A stretch of DNA of 64,000 nt, from contig OZ018408.1 of the NCBI GenBank assembly GCA_963969595.1, positions 9,855,823 to 9,919,822 on the forward strand, written 5' to 3'. The notes under the pieces were generated by a model. It had not been told where the DNA came from. It made no database searches and saw only the letters and a program-made list of their open reading frames with translations. This document shows, piece after piece, positions 46,999 to 59,810 of this stretch. The translations under genes were made by a program, and so were the position numbers. Position 1 is the stretch's first letter. The number at the start of each line of letters is the position of its first letter. Source of the stretch: Neckera pumila. Its lineage: Eukaryota > Streptophyta > Bryopsida > Hypnales > Neckeraceae.

Positions 46999-49900
46999 AT
47001 TGGAAGTCAAACTATTGTACAAGACTTCTTGTCTTTAGATAAATTTATGAGGATATCAATAGTTGCAGTTATGTCGTCTACAGAAGGATTCTCTGTCATT
47101 CACTGATTGAAAAATAGTTGCAACATTGTTTATGGGTTAATTACAATATGTATTTTGAAATCTATGAAAGAGACAAAAGATATTGAATTTGGAAGTTTAT
47201 CAAACAAAGAGAAGTAATAGGGAAAAAAATTAGAATTAATAAATAAAAATCATGGTTAGAAGGTTATAGAAGTTGTTTAAATCCACCACCCATCTACTGC
47301 CAAATTAATATTAATCCATTCTCAATCTACAAGATGCTTGCTTGATCTGAGGCACTTCCAAGTTCTAAAGAGCAAGTGAGAGCCAAAATAATGTTATTGG
47401 ATATCGATGAGCATGGCATATTCTTTAGGAATTATAAATACAAAATTGTGTTGGGCAAAGATAAAAGGATGGTAGGGCAATTGCTTACACTCCAAATTTT
47501 AGTTCATTTTCTCTTTCTTTTTAAGCTCTTAGAATATGTAGTTAGTTTCAAATTTGGTTTAAAATTGACTCCAAAAGAAAGTTAGGTCCAAGTGAAGAAT
47601 GGACTTTTTTTGTCCACATCTCTATGAAGAATATAGCCAAAAATTGTCTTATTCTTTGATGAATAGGAGCATTCTATAGTTTCCTTGAAATTCATTTATT
47701 GGATAATTTTCATCCATAGTGCCCTTGTGTTCAATTTAGAAATCTTATGTTTTGTAGTACAGGAATGTGAAATATTTTTATAGCATGTAATTTACCATTA
47801 GAAAAAATTTCAGCCCTTGAATGGGCTACGAGAGATGGTGCAATAAGGGGAAAAAAATAATTGAAAAATTGAAATCTGGCGTGGCATGAGGGGTGCCATG
47901 TCAGCATTGTGGATCCCACATCAGCGTCACATCAAACTTGAAAAAAAATTTAATATTTTTTTTCAAAAAAATACCTTAAGAAAAAACGTTTTTTTTTGGT
48001 GTCCATAATTGCACCCCGGGGGGGCCAAAAGTCAGATTCTCTTCATTAAGAATCATTCATGAGCCACATTCACTTTATTAAGAATCATTCACATAAGGGT
48101 GATCAAAAGGCGGTACATAATTTTCTGCTCCATAGATTTTAGAGGAGTTTAACGCTGTAACGATAGGCCCTAGCTAGTGGTTTAATAGAGTGGAGGAGTC
48201 CCATGTTTTTGCCTATTAGAATTCAGAGCTTGTTTTAGTAGAGTAGACGTTAGAATGGAATGAGAATAGTTTCAAATGCTTTGTGATTGAGTTAGCTTCA
48301 TGATTCTTTTGCTTTTAAAAAATGGATTGGTTAATTCCTTGAAAAAAGAGATTGAGTGCCAAACACTCATGTTTTTATTATCAAGACAAAAACTAACAAT
48401 TCCAAGTAATATTTTGAAAACATAGGACATGAATCTTTTTGATTAGGACAGAGGAAGATATTAGTGTACTATACAGTCAACATTGATAGCCTAGAAGAGA
48501 AAGGCATGATGAACAAGACGAATGAGACTTTGCAATTCATAAAGTGCTTCAAAGGCAAGCAAAATGGTAGGCAAAATGGCCCAAACAATTTACTTATTAA
48601 ATAATTATTAGTATCTCTTTCAAGCTACCCACTCAATAAAATGCTGACATGGCTCACTAGTTAATAAATTTGAAGTTTTTTTGAAAGCAATTATCCACTC
48701 TAAATATTTTTAATGTCAGCTCCTCTACTAAGGACCTCACCTTTTGCTGTGATCATTGTTTTTGCTTTTTACTCTGTATTTAGAAGAGCATATTATGCTC
48801 ATTGATGTGTTTTTTTTAAGCCTAAAGCATGTATAGAGAAAAGATCTAATGGTGGAATATCAAAATGGAAGAAAAAACTTTGATTTTTGTCATCTAGAGC
48901 CACCAGACATTCAGCAACAGGATTTTTTTTTGTCCTTGCCAGTAATGTAGGGTTTAATTATAATTTGTATGAAGATAGATATTTCTCCACAATTTGGGAC
49001 TTCATTTATACAAAATGGAAAATATAACCTTTAAAGATTGGAGAAGAACAAAAGATCCGATTTTCCCTAAAGGGATTTAAATGCCCTCACTATTTCCTTC
49101 CTACATCCATCTACTATTTTGAAAATTATGATCCCATGGGAATAAACTATAACCTTCAAGAAATGACAGATCTGCCATGTCATGTGTCACGCTAGCCTAG
49201 GGTGAAGATTTTCTTCTATATGACAAATACTTCCATTGAATTTGAAATTTAAATCTTAACCTCTTGAATTTTATATTTTACATTCCTCCCCCCTCCACCC
49301 ACCACCTCCAATGTAAATTAACTCTAAACATTCTTATTTGTTTATGTCCTAAAGCTCTAAGAATGTCAAAAAGACCATTTCTTGGTCTCTTCTATTTTCC
49401 TTGATAGTTAATGTGGGCAATATTTGTCACTTTTTGCAAATTTGCATTATAGAAGAGGAATCAACTTTATTTTGAAGAGATAATAAACTTCAACTAATTG
49501 TATTTGAATAAGCAATTGAAACATTGTTCCTATATTAAATTGCCCAATTTCTTGTTGGATTTTGTCGGAAATAAAAAGAGTACTTTAGATCCTCTTCTTA
49601 TGCATTTTTGGAAACTTTATGAATAAACCCTGAATTTTCAAAGTGCTACAAATAGGTACACTCAAAAGCAACCCTGGACTCTTATGAATAAAGGCAACAC
49701 ATTTTAGACAAGAATGTGTAGGGGTTGGTTTAGAAAGGGGTAGACAAATCAAAAGAGTAAAGAGGATTGAAAAAATGAAATAATATGCCATATTGAATAA
49801 TTATGAGTCTCACAACCTCACTCATGATATGTACAGAACAGCTTGAGAGTCGATCCTGGACTGCAATGAATATCTGTATTGTGAGCCTTGTCTGTAAGAA

Positions 49901-50058
49901 AACTCTACTTGATAGAGCCCCCTGTGAAATAGAGCAGCAGAAACTCTCTACAATGAAATGTCTTATTACATTTGTAGCATTCCCGATACAATATACAGTG
50001 TCATGACCAATTTGAAAAGGTACACCAACTAAAGAAACAAATCAAAAATTATTTTTCT
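46999..50058. other. Long AT-rich spacer
   Basis: No gene or well-defined element is recognised. A GC-containing patch at 47870-48040 ends in a C/G homopolymer run and may be the border of an old element. Confidence 0.45.
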
Positions 50059-51545
50059 TTAACTAACCGACACCTGGCCCAAATTTATTAGAGACCTTGC
50101 CGATCCCTTTCGTGCACGCCTATGTTTCCTTTGCCTTATGCGCCAAAGGCCAAAGATGAGCACAAACCCTGTAATGACAAAGGAACATTAAACTAGAGCC
50201 AGTAAGACTAACACAGTTAAAACAAAGCAAGCAGTTCAAAAAGCGTGCTCCAACTCGGATTACAAACTCGATTCTCTCAGAAGCACACTATTAGTACACT
50301 GCTAGCATGTGTAAGCGTGACACTAAATACCGAAGGAGACAATCTGAGTATGACCTACAATACTGAATACACCCCTCGAAACAGTGGAGAACGAGAGCAG
50401 TTCAATCACCACAGTTGCCAGCAGATCATGATGCTGTTGCACTACACGTTTTTAAACAAAACTGGTTCGCAGTCAGTACCTGTTATACATAGAAGAATTG
50501 GGACCAGTCATTGAACAGCTGCTTGAGTCGTGATATCCAGCTGCCCACAACCAATAACTTCAATCAACTCCTTAAACACCGGACTAGCTCGACAGGAAGT
50601 GAAGGCTGGATCTCAATAGTGGACATTATGCCCAGGCATATAACTAGCAATTCGTAAGTTCTAGAATGACATTTTGGGGGCGCTATAAGAACAGAGGGTC
50701 TAGGACAAAAGACGATTGAGGATGAGGATCTGAAGCACTTTATCCAGACCAGTACGACTCACCTCATACAGTTCACTAGAAAAATCCAATTTCAGATACA
50801 AATTCACTAAATAAAGAAATCTACACTGCCATTTAAAGCGGAATTTACTAAGGATACCAATAATCAAGTTCATTAGCAACAAGACTCCTCTGAATAGGAC
50901 ACTCACTGTAGTGTGCTTAGATGAGCAACTTTCACTTATCTGCCAGATAATGTGCGAAAATTTCATTCTGATGTCAATTGTGTCAACAAATTAAAAACAC
51001 TTGAGAAAATAACGCATACTGAAAGCTCTGTGAGCTATGAAAACCTCACCATGTTCAACTATTCAATAACTCTCAAAACAATACATCCCAGATACACATG
51101 GTGTGAACCTATAGACAATTAATTAAATGGACATTAAAAATAATCACTAAAGTAAACCGCAGGCCAAACAACCTATTCCCTATTCCCAAATAATTCTTTT
51201 CACTAGCAAATCCTAAGCCTTACACCAGCCAACAAACTAAGGTATTCAGTAGAGAAAAGTTTTGGAAGGCATCTTACAAGTTGAGCCGACCAGCTCCTTG
51301 CTCAAACATATTAGCCCAGACAGGCGCGAAGCTCTCTCAACCAGAGCTTGTTTCATACTAGCGGGATTAAGCAGCTTCCATCGATCCTTTTGTGGAACTA
51401 CACTGGCAAGCAAACAAACCGCCCCAGACACAACTGGACTGGCCACACTCGTTCCAGACAAGCTCTTGCACCCAGTGCTTATCTTTAGACCCTATCACCT
51501 CTCGTCCATAAGCTACAACGTCGGGTTTTACACGACCATATCTGT
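50059..51545 (-). pseudogene. Site-1 protease (SBT6.1/S1P-like) remnant
   Basis: Two regions on the minus strand match the site-1 protease subtilase. 51545-51250 encodes YGRVKPDVVAYGRE, then [11 protein letters not shown] with the catalytic serine, then [13 protein letters not shown] and a diverged [12 protein letters not shown] end. This exon needs two single-base corrections to read through: one extra base near 51487 and one missing near 51315. 50168-50059 encodes the C-terminal membrane-proximal end (GLWRIRQRK, then a basic tail and stop). The several hundred residues of lumenal sequence normally between these parts, and the Asp and His catalytic regions, are absent. S1P cleaves membrane-bound transcription factors in the Golgi; this copy cannot make a working enzyme. 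An intact copy should exist elsewhere in the genome. Confidence 0.8.
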
Positions 51546-52176
51546 CCACCACGAACATATGAGATTTTCGAAGCTTGCCAATGTTAAATGAACTAATTCA
51601 CCGGAAAGCGAATACTTAGGAAAGGTAAAAGGTAACTGTACAGTACAATGGTTATCAGGGCATCTAAAATAATTTTAAAAGACCTGAGAAAATCACCTAT
51701 CTAGCAGCTTTGACCTGCATCTTTCACATTAACTAAGTGCACATTCATGAATCCTTTGATTCCATGGTCCAACAAGATCCCAATGCTTGCTTGCTACCTC
51801 TACAGAAATGGGCTCCACTGAGGCCATGCATTTTATTCTAACCCTTATGAGGGTATGCTTGAGTGTCGCAGTCTCGATGCACAAGTTAGTCGAGTATAAT
51901 TTGAACAAGGTGCGCCGAAAATGAGCGACACGTCAGATGCAAGCGAGAACTTACAATGAAGGAAATGACACAGATCTGACTCAATGTCAGGCTTTACCCA
52001 ACACAAGCAGTGCATATAATACAAGTGTTCATCTCAATGAGCCCTAGAATGTCTGCCAGAGACGAACATAATCCAGAACCTGCCGAATGATAGATGTTTG
52101 TCCACGAGGTACAACACATCTCTAACTTGAGGTGGAGCATGATTCAGAAGCCTGAGCGAGGGGTTTGCTAAGGTTA

Positions 52177-52587
52177 CTAGATAGGGTTGATGGCCGTGCT
52201 GAACTGTGCCTCCAGAAACTCCAGCTGCCGCTCCAAGACAGTCAGCTTCTCGTTCAAAGTAGCCAGCTTACTCCTAGTCGATGACTCTGCATAACGCAAT
52301 CCCCTAGGGTTAAATGAAGAATATTCCCCCAGCAAAATTAGAGTCAAGAGTTCTGGCCACAAAAAGGCACAGCAACAAAGTTTACTAACACCATGCTCTA
52401 GAGAAAAAATAGCAGAAAAAATCGGAAGAAAAATTATAAGTAGAGTAAGATGTTTACCAAACTGCAAAAGAAACTCGAACAGACGACGCACATTCAGGGA
52501 CAGGGAGCTCGAGAAATGGCGATTGTCCCAGTCAGATTGCACGGCAATGCCCACCGCCACACTGTTGTTGATGCCGTTCTTCGCCAT
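52177..52587 (-). CDS. BRK1: BRICK1, small subunit of the SCAR/WAVE complex
   Basis: Two exons: 52587-52458 (ATG; donor GTAAAC) and 52286-52177 (acceptor GCAG), joined in phase, giving 79 aa; known plant BRK1 proteins are about 85 aa. The protein contains GIAVQSDWDNR, ISLNVRRLFEFL-like and STRSKLATLNEKL motifs typical of BRK1/HSPC300, with a C-terminal coiled coil. BRK1 stabilises SCAR/WAVE, which activates Arp2/3-driven actin nucleation at the cell cortex, for example in tip growth and epidermal shape. No frame defects are seen. The C-terminus is a few residues shorter than in angiosperms. Confidence 0.93.
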   Translation of the reverse strand: MAKNGINNSVAVGIAVQSDWDNRHFSSSLSLNVRRLFEFLLQFGKHLTLLIIFLPIFSAIFSLEHGVSKLCCCAFLWPELLTLILLGEYSSFNPRGLRYAESSTRSKLATLNEKLTVLERQLEFLEAQFSTAINPI

Positions 52588-53333
52588 GTTGCAAAAGCAA
52601 CTACAAGCACACTCCGATCCGGGATGATCTAATTCTCCCAACACTCACTTCAAAACCCTACGCGATGAGAAACCGAACATCTGGTCAGTCCGTCCCTGTG
52701 CCTAGAAATCCTTCGTCCAGCATTAAAGGAAAAACAAAGCAAACCTAGCATTCGCTATTAGTGGTAGTCACACCTTCTCCGAGAAACAAACTTCTCTGAA
52801 GAGTGAGAAGTTGGTGAGAGAAAAGACGAGCCAATGTGGAGCAGTTCTGCATGAAGGTGTGACATCCCTTTTTGGTGTGTGCAGCATGGAGAATGAAAAC
52901 TGGAGAATGGGTTTACCTGCAAAGCTGGATGTGGTAATTGCTGGATGGGGTAACTTTGCAGAGTTCAGGACCCAATCAGACAGGCTGGAGTTCCTGACGT
53001 CATATCGTTACAATAAAAAGTTAGCTTTTTCCATAGAATTAACAGTTACCATTTTCTACAGTGTTCCTGAACTGAAATGTTCAAATGGTTGCTAAACCCT
53101 GAATGCTGAAATGGTTGATGAATTAGAAATTTGAGGAATTAAATATAGAGTTTTGTTGAGCACGACAATAGTCAATCTGTATATCAAACGAAAGCATGCA
53201 ACTACAGAACCTATGAAAAAATGAGAACCAAGAACTGAAAGCAACATGCTTTGCCATGAGAATAACATTAACATATTCTTACAAAGGAAGAAAGAACTCT
53301 AATTCACTGGTAAACAAGAAACAGGTGAATGCT

Positions 53334-53554
53334 AAACCCTAAACCCGTATCAACACTTCTGCGTTTTCTTGCTTACTGCATTGACCGAAATAACCACAAT
53401 CAGTCGTACTCCTGAATCGTCATATGAAATTGAAGAGGATTAATTGCCTTAATTTTCAACACCAAAAGGGTTTAGGGTTTGGACTCCTCTATAAGCTGCC
53501 CGGCGATTATTCCCGCATTTGCAGACACCTACCTCTCCGTCCTAAACCCTAAAA
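53334..53554. promoter_or_regulatory. Cluster of telo-box-like motifs upstream of BRK1
   Basis: AAACCCTAAACCC at 53334-53346, GGGTTTAGGGTTT at 53468-53480 and AAACCCTAAAA at 53544-53554. Telo boxes are typical of promoters active in dividing cells. Whether they belong to BRK1 (0.75-1 kb away) or an unannotated leader is unknown. Confidence 0.4.
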
Positions 53555-55837
53555 TGTATTCCCTTTCAATTCATACCAAACTCGAAACTAAACGCCGGAT
53601 CCAGAGAATTCAACAAGAAAACCGCAAACGGCACTCCCAAGTGACGAAACGGACACCCGACAGAGACGAATCTTACCCAGAAGACAACCTATTCTGCACT
53701 AAAACATGCGAGAAATGCAACTAACGAACCTGGTAATTGAAGTAAGAGAGAGAGAGTGATGTGCATACAGATGTGCAGACCCTGATAAGAAAGTATTGCG
53801 AAGGAGGTTTGTTGATGGCGTCTGAAAACTTTGGCATCTGCAAAACTTGCACAAATGGCAGTTTTATGAAGGAGCGAAATACCTTTAAATTCGCAGCCGT
53901 TACCACCACAAGCTACGCGCGCATTCCGCAGGTGAGAGATGCAGCAGCTCTGCAACCCACGAGCAATCGTTGGAAACCGAGTGGAGAACTCTCTGTAAGC
54001 TAGTGGTTAGGGTTGAACTTCACCTTGGCATTTTCAATGTCACCTTTTATAATATCACATCCTCTACTCTCGCACGGAACCATTGTCGAAACGCTCTAGA
54101 TCCTCACGCTCTCTTATGTTACAAGAAGTTACATAGAAATGTGATAACAAGGAGTTTGACAAGTGTGGAGAAGGTTTCTAGACTTCAAGGAATTATTTTA
54201 TAATTTTACGATCGTAGGGTGATGAAATTTAGTTAGGATAACTATTATGAATGATAATGGATTTTATGTTACAGGTTATCAAACCTCAATTACATTGTTA
54301 GTATAATTAGAATTAGGTATTCGGCTATACGTTAGAATTAAAGAAAATAAAAAGGTTTTGATACAAAATTGTTATAATCTTTATTATCTCTATTAATTTT
54401 CTTGTTATAAACCATAAAATCATCATGCCTTCATTGTGAATATAGACGGATTTAATCCTGATTGCAATTAAAAATTGTACTTGAATTCTAAAATTATCTA
54501 TGATATTTGCAAATAAAAAGGTAAAATTCAAGTGATGAAATCTAAGAATTAGTTGCATTTATTCAAATTTATCACCTGTATACATTTATGTATTCTTAAA
54601 AATTAATGCTCTATTACCTCTTTAGAAGATACAAACAAGGTCATGCTATACTTTTCCAAGGAAATCAAAAATTTTAATTTAGAGGACCAACTCAGGGATG
54701 GTATCAAAATTTGAGATTTGTTTTGCAATAAATAATGAGACAATGAAAAGATCTAATTGAATTCTATTTTTTTCAAGGAATATTGAATACTATTAATTGC
54801 ATATAATTCAAAAATGGAAGAGATTAGTGAATCTTGTAGTTCAAGTTGCATTTTGACAACCCCTATCAATGACTTCAAAAATGAATCTATAATCACTATT
54901 CTACATTCAAGTCTCTACATTTGGCCCTACCACTTTGAATGCCACCTAGCTATAGCATTAGAATGTAGTAGACAAAGTGGCTAGAAATAGAAAATGAAGA
55001 ATATGCTTAGTTATAAAAAAAAAAATACACCTCATTATGACCTAGTTGCAAAACTAACTCTTCAAAATTCTTGCCTAAAATGTAAGCATTTAGGATATGA
55101 GAGTATAAGAAAGATTTTGAATGTTTGTATAATCAAACACTTTGAAAATCTATAATTTATCATTTGATATTCTACATGAAGGAATTTTGAACCTTCATTT
55201 TATTGCCAATAAGATCAAAAGAATCCAACAACGATCTAATAATAGACACTATGATCAAATGCCTATTTATAAATTTTTTACCATTCAAATATTTCAAATT
55301 TATATTGCAATCTAGCATTTTTAGCAAGGATAAGAACCACTCTATGTGCTTCAACTTATAGGATAGATGTAAAAATACACCCTTAATTTTGAAGCAGGTC
55401 ATTTTTGTATTTCTGCACATCCATATACAAATTCAAAGTCTAGATAGAAATTCAAATTTGCCTAATTGATTCATGAGATTGTAAATAATAAATTTTTGTA
55501 TTTAAAGGGGTGAAAAAATTGGAATCATCGATCTCCAACTTTGCAATGTAGAGCTCAAGTCTTATGTAACATTGTTAATCAAATTTGAAAAGCCCTTTTT
55601 GCTTCCGCAAAAAATGGGTGCCCCCTAGTGCTAAAAGTTCTTGACGCATGTGAAAAATCTATTGTAGAATTCTACGTGGAGGAGGGGATGGGCGAAGGGA
55701 TGGACTAGCACTGACAAACCACTAAGAAATCACTTTTGCCCAGCCAATGACTTCCTTCACATTAAGAACAAAATTCACCCTAAATATCTAAGGGCAAATG
55801 ATACTTCCATCTGGGAGGAGGCAACTCAATTGGTTAA

Positions 55838-55911
55838 CCCCTAGAGGATGGAGCCTATGACCGTGTAGTAAAAATTGGCATACGTTGAACGGACATTTGG
55901 TCCTTTAGGGG
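55838..55911. mobile_element. TTAA-flanked mini-element, copy G
   Basis: Only 74 bp between TTAA (55834-55837) and TTAA (55912-55915). Left terminus CCCCTAGAGGATGGAGCC, right terminus GGACATTTGGTCCTTTAGGGG read without its last base. The right 28 bases mirror the left end of copy B, including the subterminal GTCCGTTCAA. It is an internal-deletion derivative. Confidence 0.8.
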
Positions 55912-56455
55912 TTAACAATGTTATATTTTTCTAAAGTCTACATTTTAAATAATGAACATTAATATGATACTTTGTCCAAATAACATCTCTTTCATCCAAA
56001 ATAATGCTTGAATCCCTTTATAAGAAACTTCCTATCCTTTGTCACCAATTTGATGAATTTGAGATAAATATTTTATTTAAACAAAGGTATCGTAACTAAC
56101 AAAAAAAATGCAAAAATATTATAAAAAAAAAATGCAAAAAAGATTCAGGCGTTAAAAGGTATTCCGCAGCCAAAGCTGCGGAACCTTGAAAAAGTCGAAA
56201 GGTAACCAACGACCACGACATGCGCCTTCAGTTCAATTCAACTGGCAAAGCATCGTTGTGTTTTTCAAATTCTTCGAGTGAGAGATGGCTGAGGCATCTG
56301 CCAGGGTGCCTCGCATCGATTCATGAAGTTGCTGTGCAATTAGGTTTTGGAGCTAATTACTTGCATTAGTGCAGAATTTCAGAGCATTTTGTTGAGTTTT
56401 GGTGGAAGAGGTGGTGCGAGAGTGAAGTGACAGGGGAGGGCTACCCGTTGGGGCC

Positions 56456-59400
56456 ATGTCGGGGTTTTGCAGCGTGTGTGGCTCCCCGGATTTGTCCGTC
56501 GGCGGCGATGGCTTCTCCTACTGCAACGTCTGCGGCTCCCAATCGCAATTCTTCCAGGACCAAGCGTTCGATTACGACGACACGCACCTCTACAACGCCC
56601 GGAACGTCCGTGAGCGGGGCATCGCACGCAAGGAGTCGCAGCTGGCGACGCAGCAAACGCTCGCCTCGCAGGCTTCGCAGTTGGCGACGCAGGAGGATCT
56701 CGCCTACTTCCAAGCCTCGCAGTTTCAATCGCAGTACCAGTCGCAATTTGGGGATGACTTGATGCCGTTCTCCCAGAATCCCTCCCTGCCGATCACTCCT
56801 ACATCCGAGTTAGGGTTGTTGGAATCGGAGTTAGGGCTGTCGGAATCCGAGAGGCTGGCGGCACGGGTGCGGAAAGTGTATGTGGAGGGTGTGCAGGTGC
56901 TAGTGCAGATGCAATGCGAGGCGTTGGTGCAGAGGTTCGGGGTGACGCCGCTGGTGTGTGGTATTCTCGGGCCCGTGTGGATGAAGTTTGTGAGCAGCAC
57001 CTGTGTGTATGAGGATGGGTGGGCGGATGAGGCGTTGCTTGTGGCCGAAGCGCACCACGAGAAGTCGGACAAGGAAGATAGCGATGAAGAGGAAGAGGAT
57101 AGCCTTGCAGGTATGACCTTCCTTTTCTATGCTGTTGTACTTGCTCCGGATTTCATGACATCGAAAGGATGCTAGAGTGATGTTGCTGCAATCGCTCTCC
57201 CTGTGAGACTGTGCTCTACTGCGTTAAACCCTAAACCTTGCTCTTGCTTGAACAAGTTGTTTTGATTACCTTCCCGATTTGGTTTCCTGTTGTTGTCAGT
57301 TAAGTGGTAATTTTGTTACCTTCCTTGAAGCTTGCTGAATGATTTATTTCACCTCCTATAGATATGGGAACTGTGTTTTTTGGCCATTTAGGCACATCGT
57401 AGTTGACCATATTTGCTACGACCTATTGAGCGACAATTGTATTTCTCTTTAAACATCGTTTATGCTGTGAGGTGAAAACACCTAAAATTCTCTGAGTACC
57501 CATTATTGACAAGTAGACTTCTGTTGAAAGTGCCCCCAAAACGGTTCCATACTTAATTGTGATTGGTTGAATGTTAATTGCGATTGGTGGAATGTTGATT
57601 CTTTAGATTTTGGTTTTATGACTAGGCTATGTGATGGTTTGAGTGGCCTAGGGAGCTACCACTTGAAAATTCTTAGTAACTAAAAATGTCCAAAAATGTC
57701 CAAAAATTCTAACTTTTTTTTGAAAATTAATTCATGATTTTCAATTGCTAGTACTACGAATATGTTATTTCTTGAGGAAGGTGCCTGCAACTATGCTGAA
57801 TTGCTTATTTTGATGGTTTGCTTATTTTGATGGTTTTCACCTTTTAGTGCTATGAATTTTACACAGTCTTCTTCGTCTGCAATTTCCTTGTTTGCTTTTT
57901 CTTTTATTCTCTTTTTCTGGACAGGGTTGGGCCTCGAGAAGGATGAGAAGGCTGTAGTGCTTCGAAAAGAGGTGAAGCCGAAAAGGAAGAAAAGGGTGAG
58001 TGGGGAGCCTTGGACCACTTATGGTGAAAGGACTCGCTTTGTATGGCTTCGGAGTTTGAAAGCCCGAATCCCTCTTCGCGCTTCCCTTGCAATCACGTAC
58101 CTTGTATGCCACTTGGCGCGAGAGCCAGTTCTTCCAACGGACATCATAAACTGGGCATTTGAAGGAACTCTTCCGTACTTGAGTGCATATACCGAAATTG
58201 AGAAGCGGTCTAATTGGAGCACTCAGATGCAATTGTTCAAGGCTAGCAAGATCTTTAAGCCTCAAAGAATGACAAATGCTCGAGTGGTGGAGTATTTAGC
58301 TAGTGTAATTGGAGATCGAATTGACTTGGAATTGCCTCCAATCAATTTTCATGCTATCGCTAGGCGGTTCTTGAGAGAGCTTGATCTTCCTGTTGAGCGT
58401 TTAGCACCTTATGTGTGTAGGTTGTATGAGTGGTTTCCTAGTTCAGGGTTGTGGCTTACCAGTCAAGTTAGTAAATTTCCCACTCGCGTGTACGTTATGG
58501 CAATGTTAGTAGTGGTCTTCAAGATTCTCTATAAATTGGATGGTAGGCACAGATTGCCTCGTAAGGATTATGATGCCGTTAGTGGAGTTGAGTTAGCTAT
58601 GGAAACGTTGAGAGTACAAGAGAACGAGCAGTGGAATTCGGAGGAGTTTGTGGCCAAGATAAAGATCATATTGGAGGATGATGCCGCCCAAGTTGGTGAT
58701 TTTCCATATCATTCATCTTCACTTATCTTGCTCAATTTTGAGATTTCTTTTCTGTCGGTGCTTGTTAAATTGTTGTTTTCCAAGAAACGAATTAGGTCAT
58801 GATTTCAAATTTCCGGTTTTTCTGTTCCATGAGTTTCTTCCTACGGATTAAGCTACTTTGGTAGCATGGTAGGGAATACGGGTTTTTTGTCAAAAGCAGT
58901 GAAACTCTAGTTGAGTGGATTTTTAAGACGTGATTTGCAACAGATGATCAGGAGCAACTCACAGAATATTTAAGGTACTGTCGGGAAACCATTTTTGCGA
59001 ATGAAGGCATGCCGAATGACGAAGACCTCCGTGACCACTTTTGGGATCTTTATGAGCAGTCTGCTGAGCAGGTGTCAGACTCTATCTATAATTCTTTCTG
59101 CATCTACTGAAATGATCAGTAAATGGTCATGTTGAATTTTGCTAGGCATCTTCAAAGATGTCTCAGCTTGTTACATTTTCATAAATGAAACTTTCAGAGC
59201 ATTCAAAACTTCAAAGCACGAGACGATGCTGCATAGATTCCTCCGTTTCTGTGCGTAGAAGCCCTGAGCTAGAGGCTCGGCTGTGGTTTTCTTGGAAAAC
59301 TAACGGCTTTCCTGTTCTTTTTATTTTCTGCAGGGGGCCTTGAGAGGAACCATACCCAAAGAATCAGAGGACGTAGAGTCGGATTTTGACAGAAATGGAT

Positions 59401-59810
59401 TACTGTTCCTAGGTTCTGAAGAAAATACACGTCAGAAACAAAAGAAGACTGGTAAAAAATCAAAGAAAACATTGTCGAAGTTACGGACAGATCCATTACT
59501 ACGAGGAATGGAGGATCTGGGTTTCTTTCTCCTTGACCCTCCGAAAGATGTGCCACAGGAGCATGAGTATTGGACTTACATTATTACTAGGGACGATGTA
59601 CGGCCTGTTCATGAAGACTATCTCTTTGTCTTAAGGGCCTGTGCAAAAATCATAGACGTTGACCCTCGTGTAGTGCACCTTGCAATTTTGAACGTGGAGA
59701 AAGGTATCATTGAAGCAGAAAAGAAAGTTTTGAAGTTCCTGGCCCTGCAGAAAGGTATATCATTAGGTGATGCTGCGCATGTTTCGGAAGCAATCGAGGA
59801 GGTTAACTGA
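56456..59810 (+). CDS. TAF1B/Rrn7-like RNA polymerase I initiation factor
   Basis: Four exons join in phase: 56456-57110, 57925-58695, 58944-59071 and 59334-59810, giving 676 aa. The start is a zinc ribbon with C5-x2-C8 and C23-x2-C26 (SVCGSPD, then YCNVCGSQ), as in TAF1B/Rrn7, the TFIIB-like subunits of SL1/core factor. A Gln/Ser-rich linker, a first cyclin-like region from about residue 130, an acidic stretch EDSDEEEED near 205 and a second cyclin-like helical region follow. The C-terminal half contains YLRYCRE and a DYLFVLRACAKI segment. The product should act in the nucleolus in rDNA promoter recognition; the Arabidopsis relative MEE12/CCG is also linked to central-cell function. Exon 2's donor (GTGATT at 58696) is not strong, so that junction is the least certain. 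Confidence 0.86.

Larger units (their letters stand above)
52588..56161. other. BRK1 upstream region, then AT-rich spacer
   Basis: 52588-54000 is moderately GC-rich and may hold a BRK1 leader; open frames on either strand at 52811-53095 and 53689-54003 have no recognisable family. 54200-56100 is AT-rich, with one 74-bp TTAA-flanked mini-element. A short perfect hairpin (TTCCGCAG, 6-base loop, CTGCGGAA) is at 56162-56183. Confidence 0.4.

Noticed and set aside
53689..54003. Open frames on both strands upstream of BRK1
   Set aside because: No motif, no convincing splice partners, and opposite frames are equally open.
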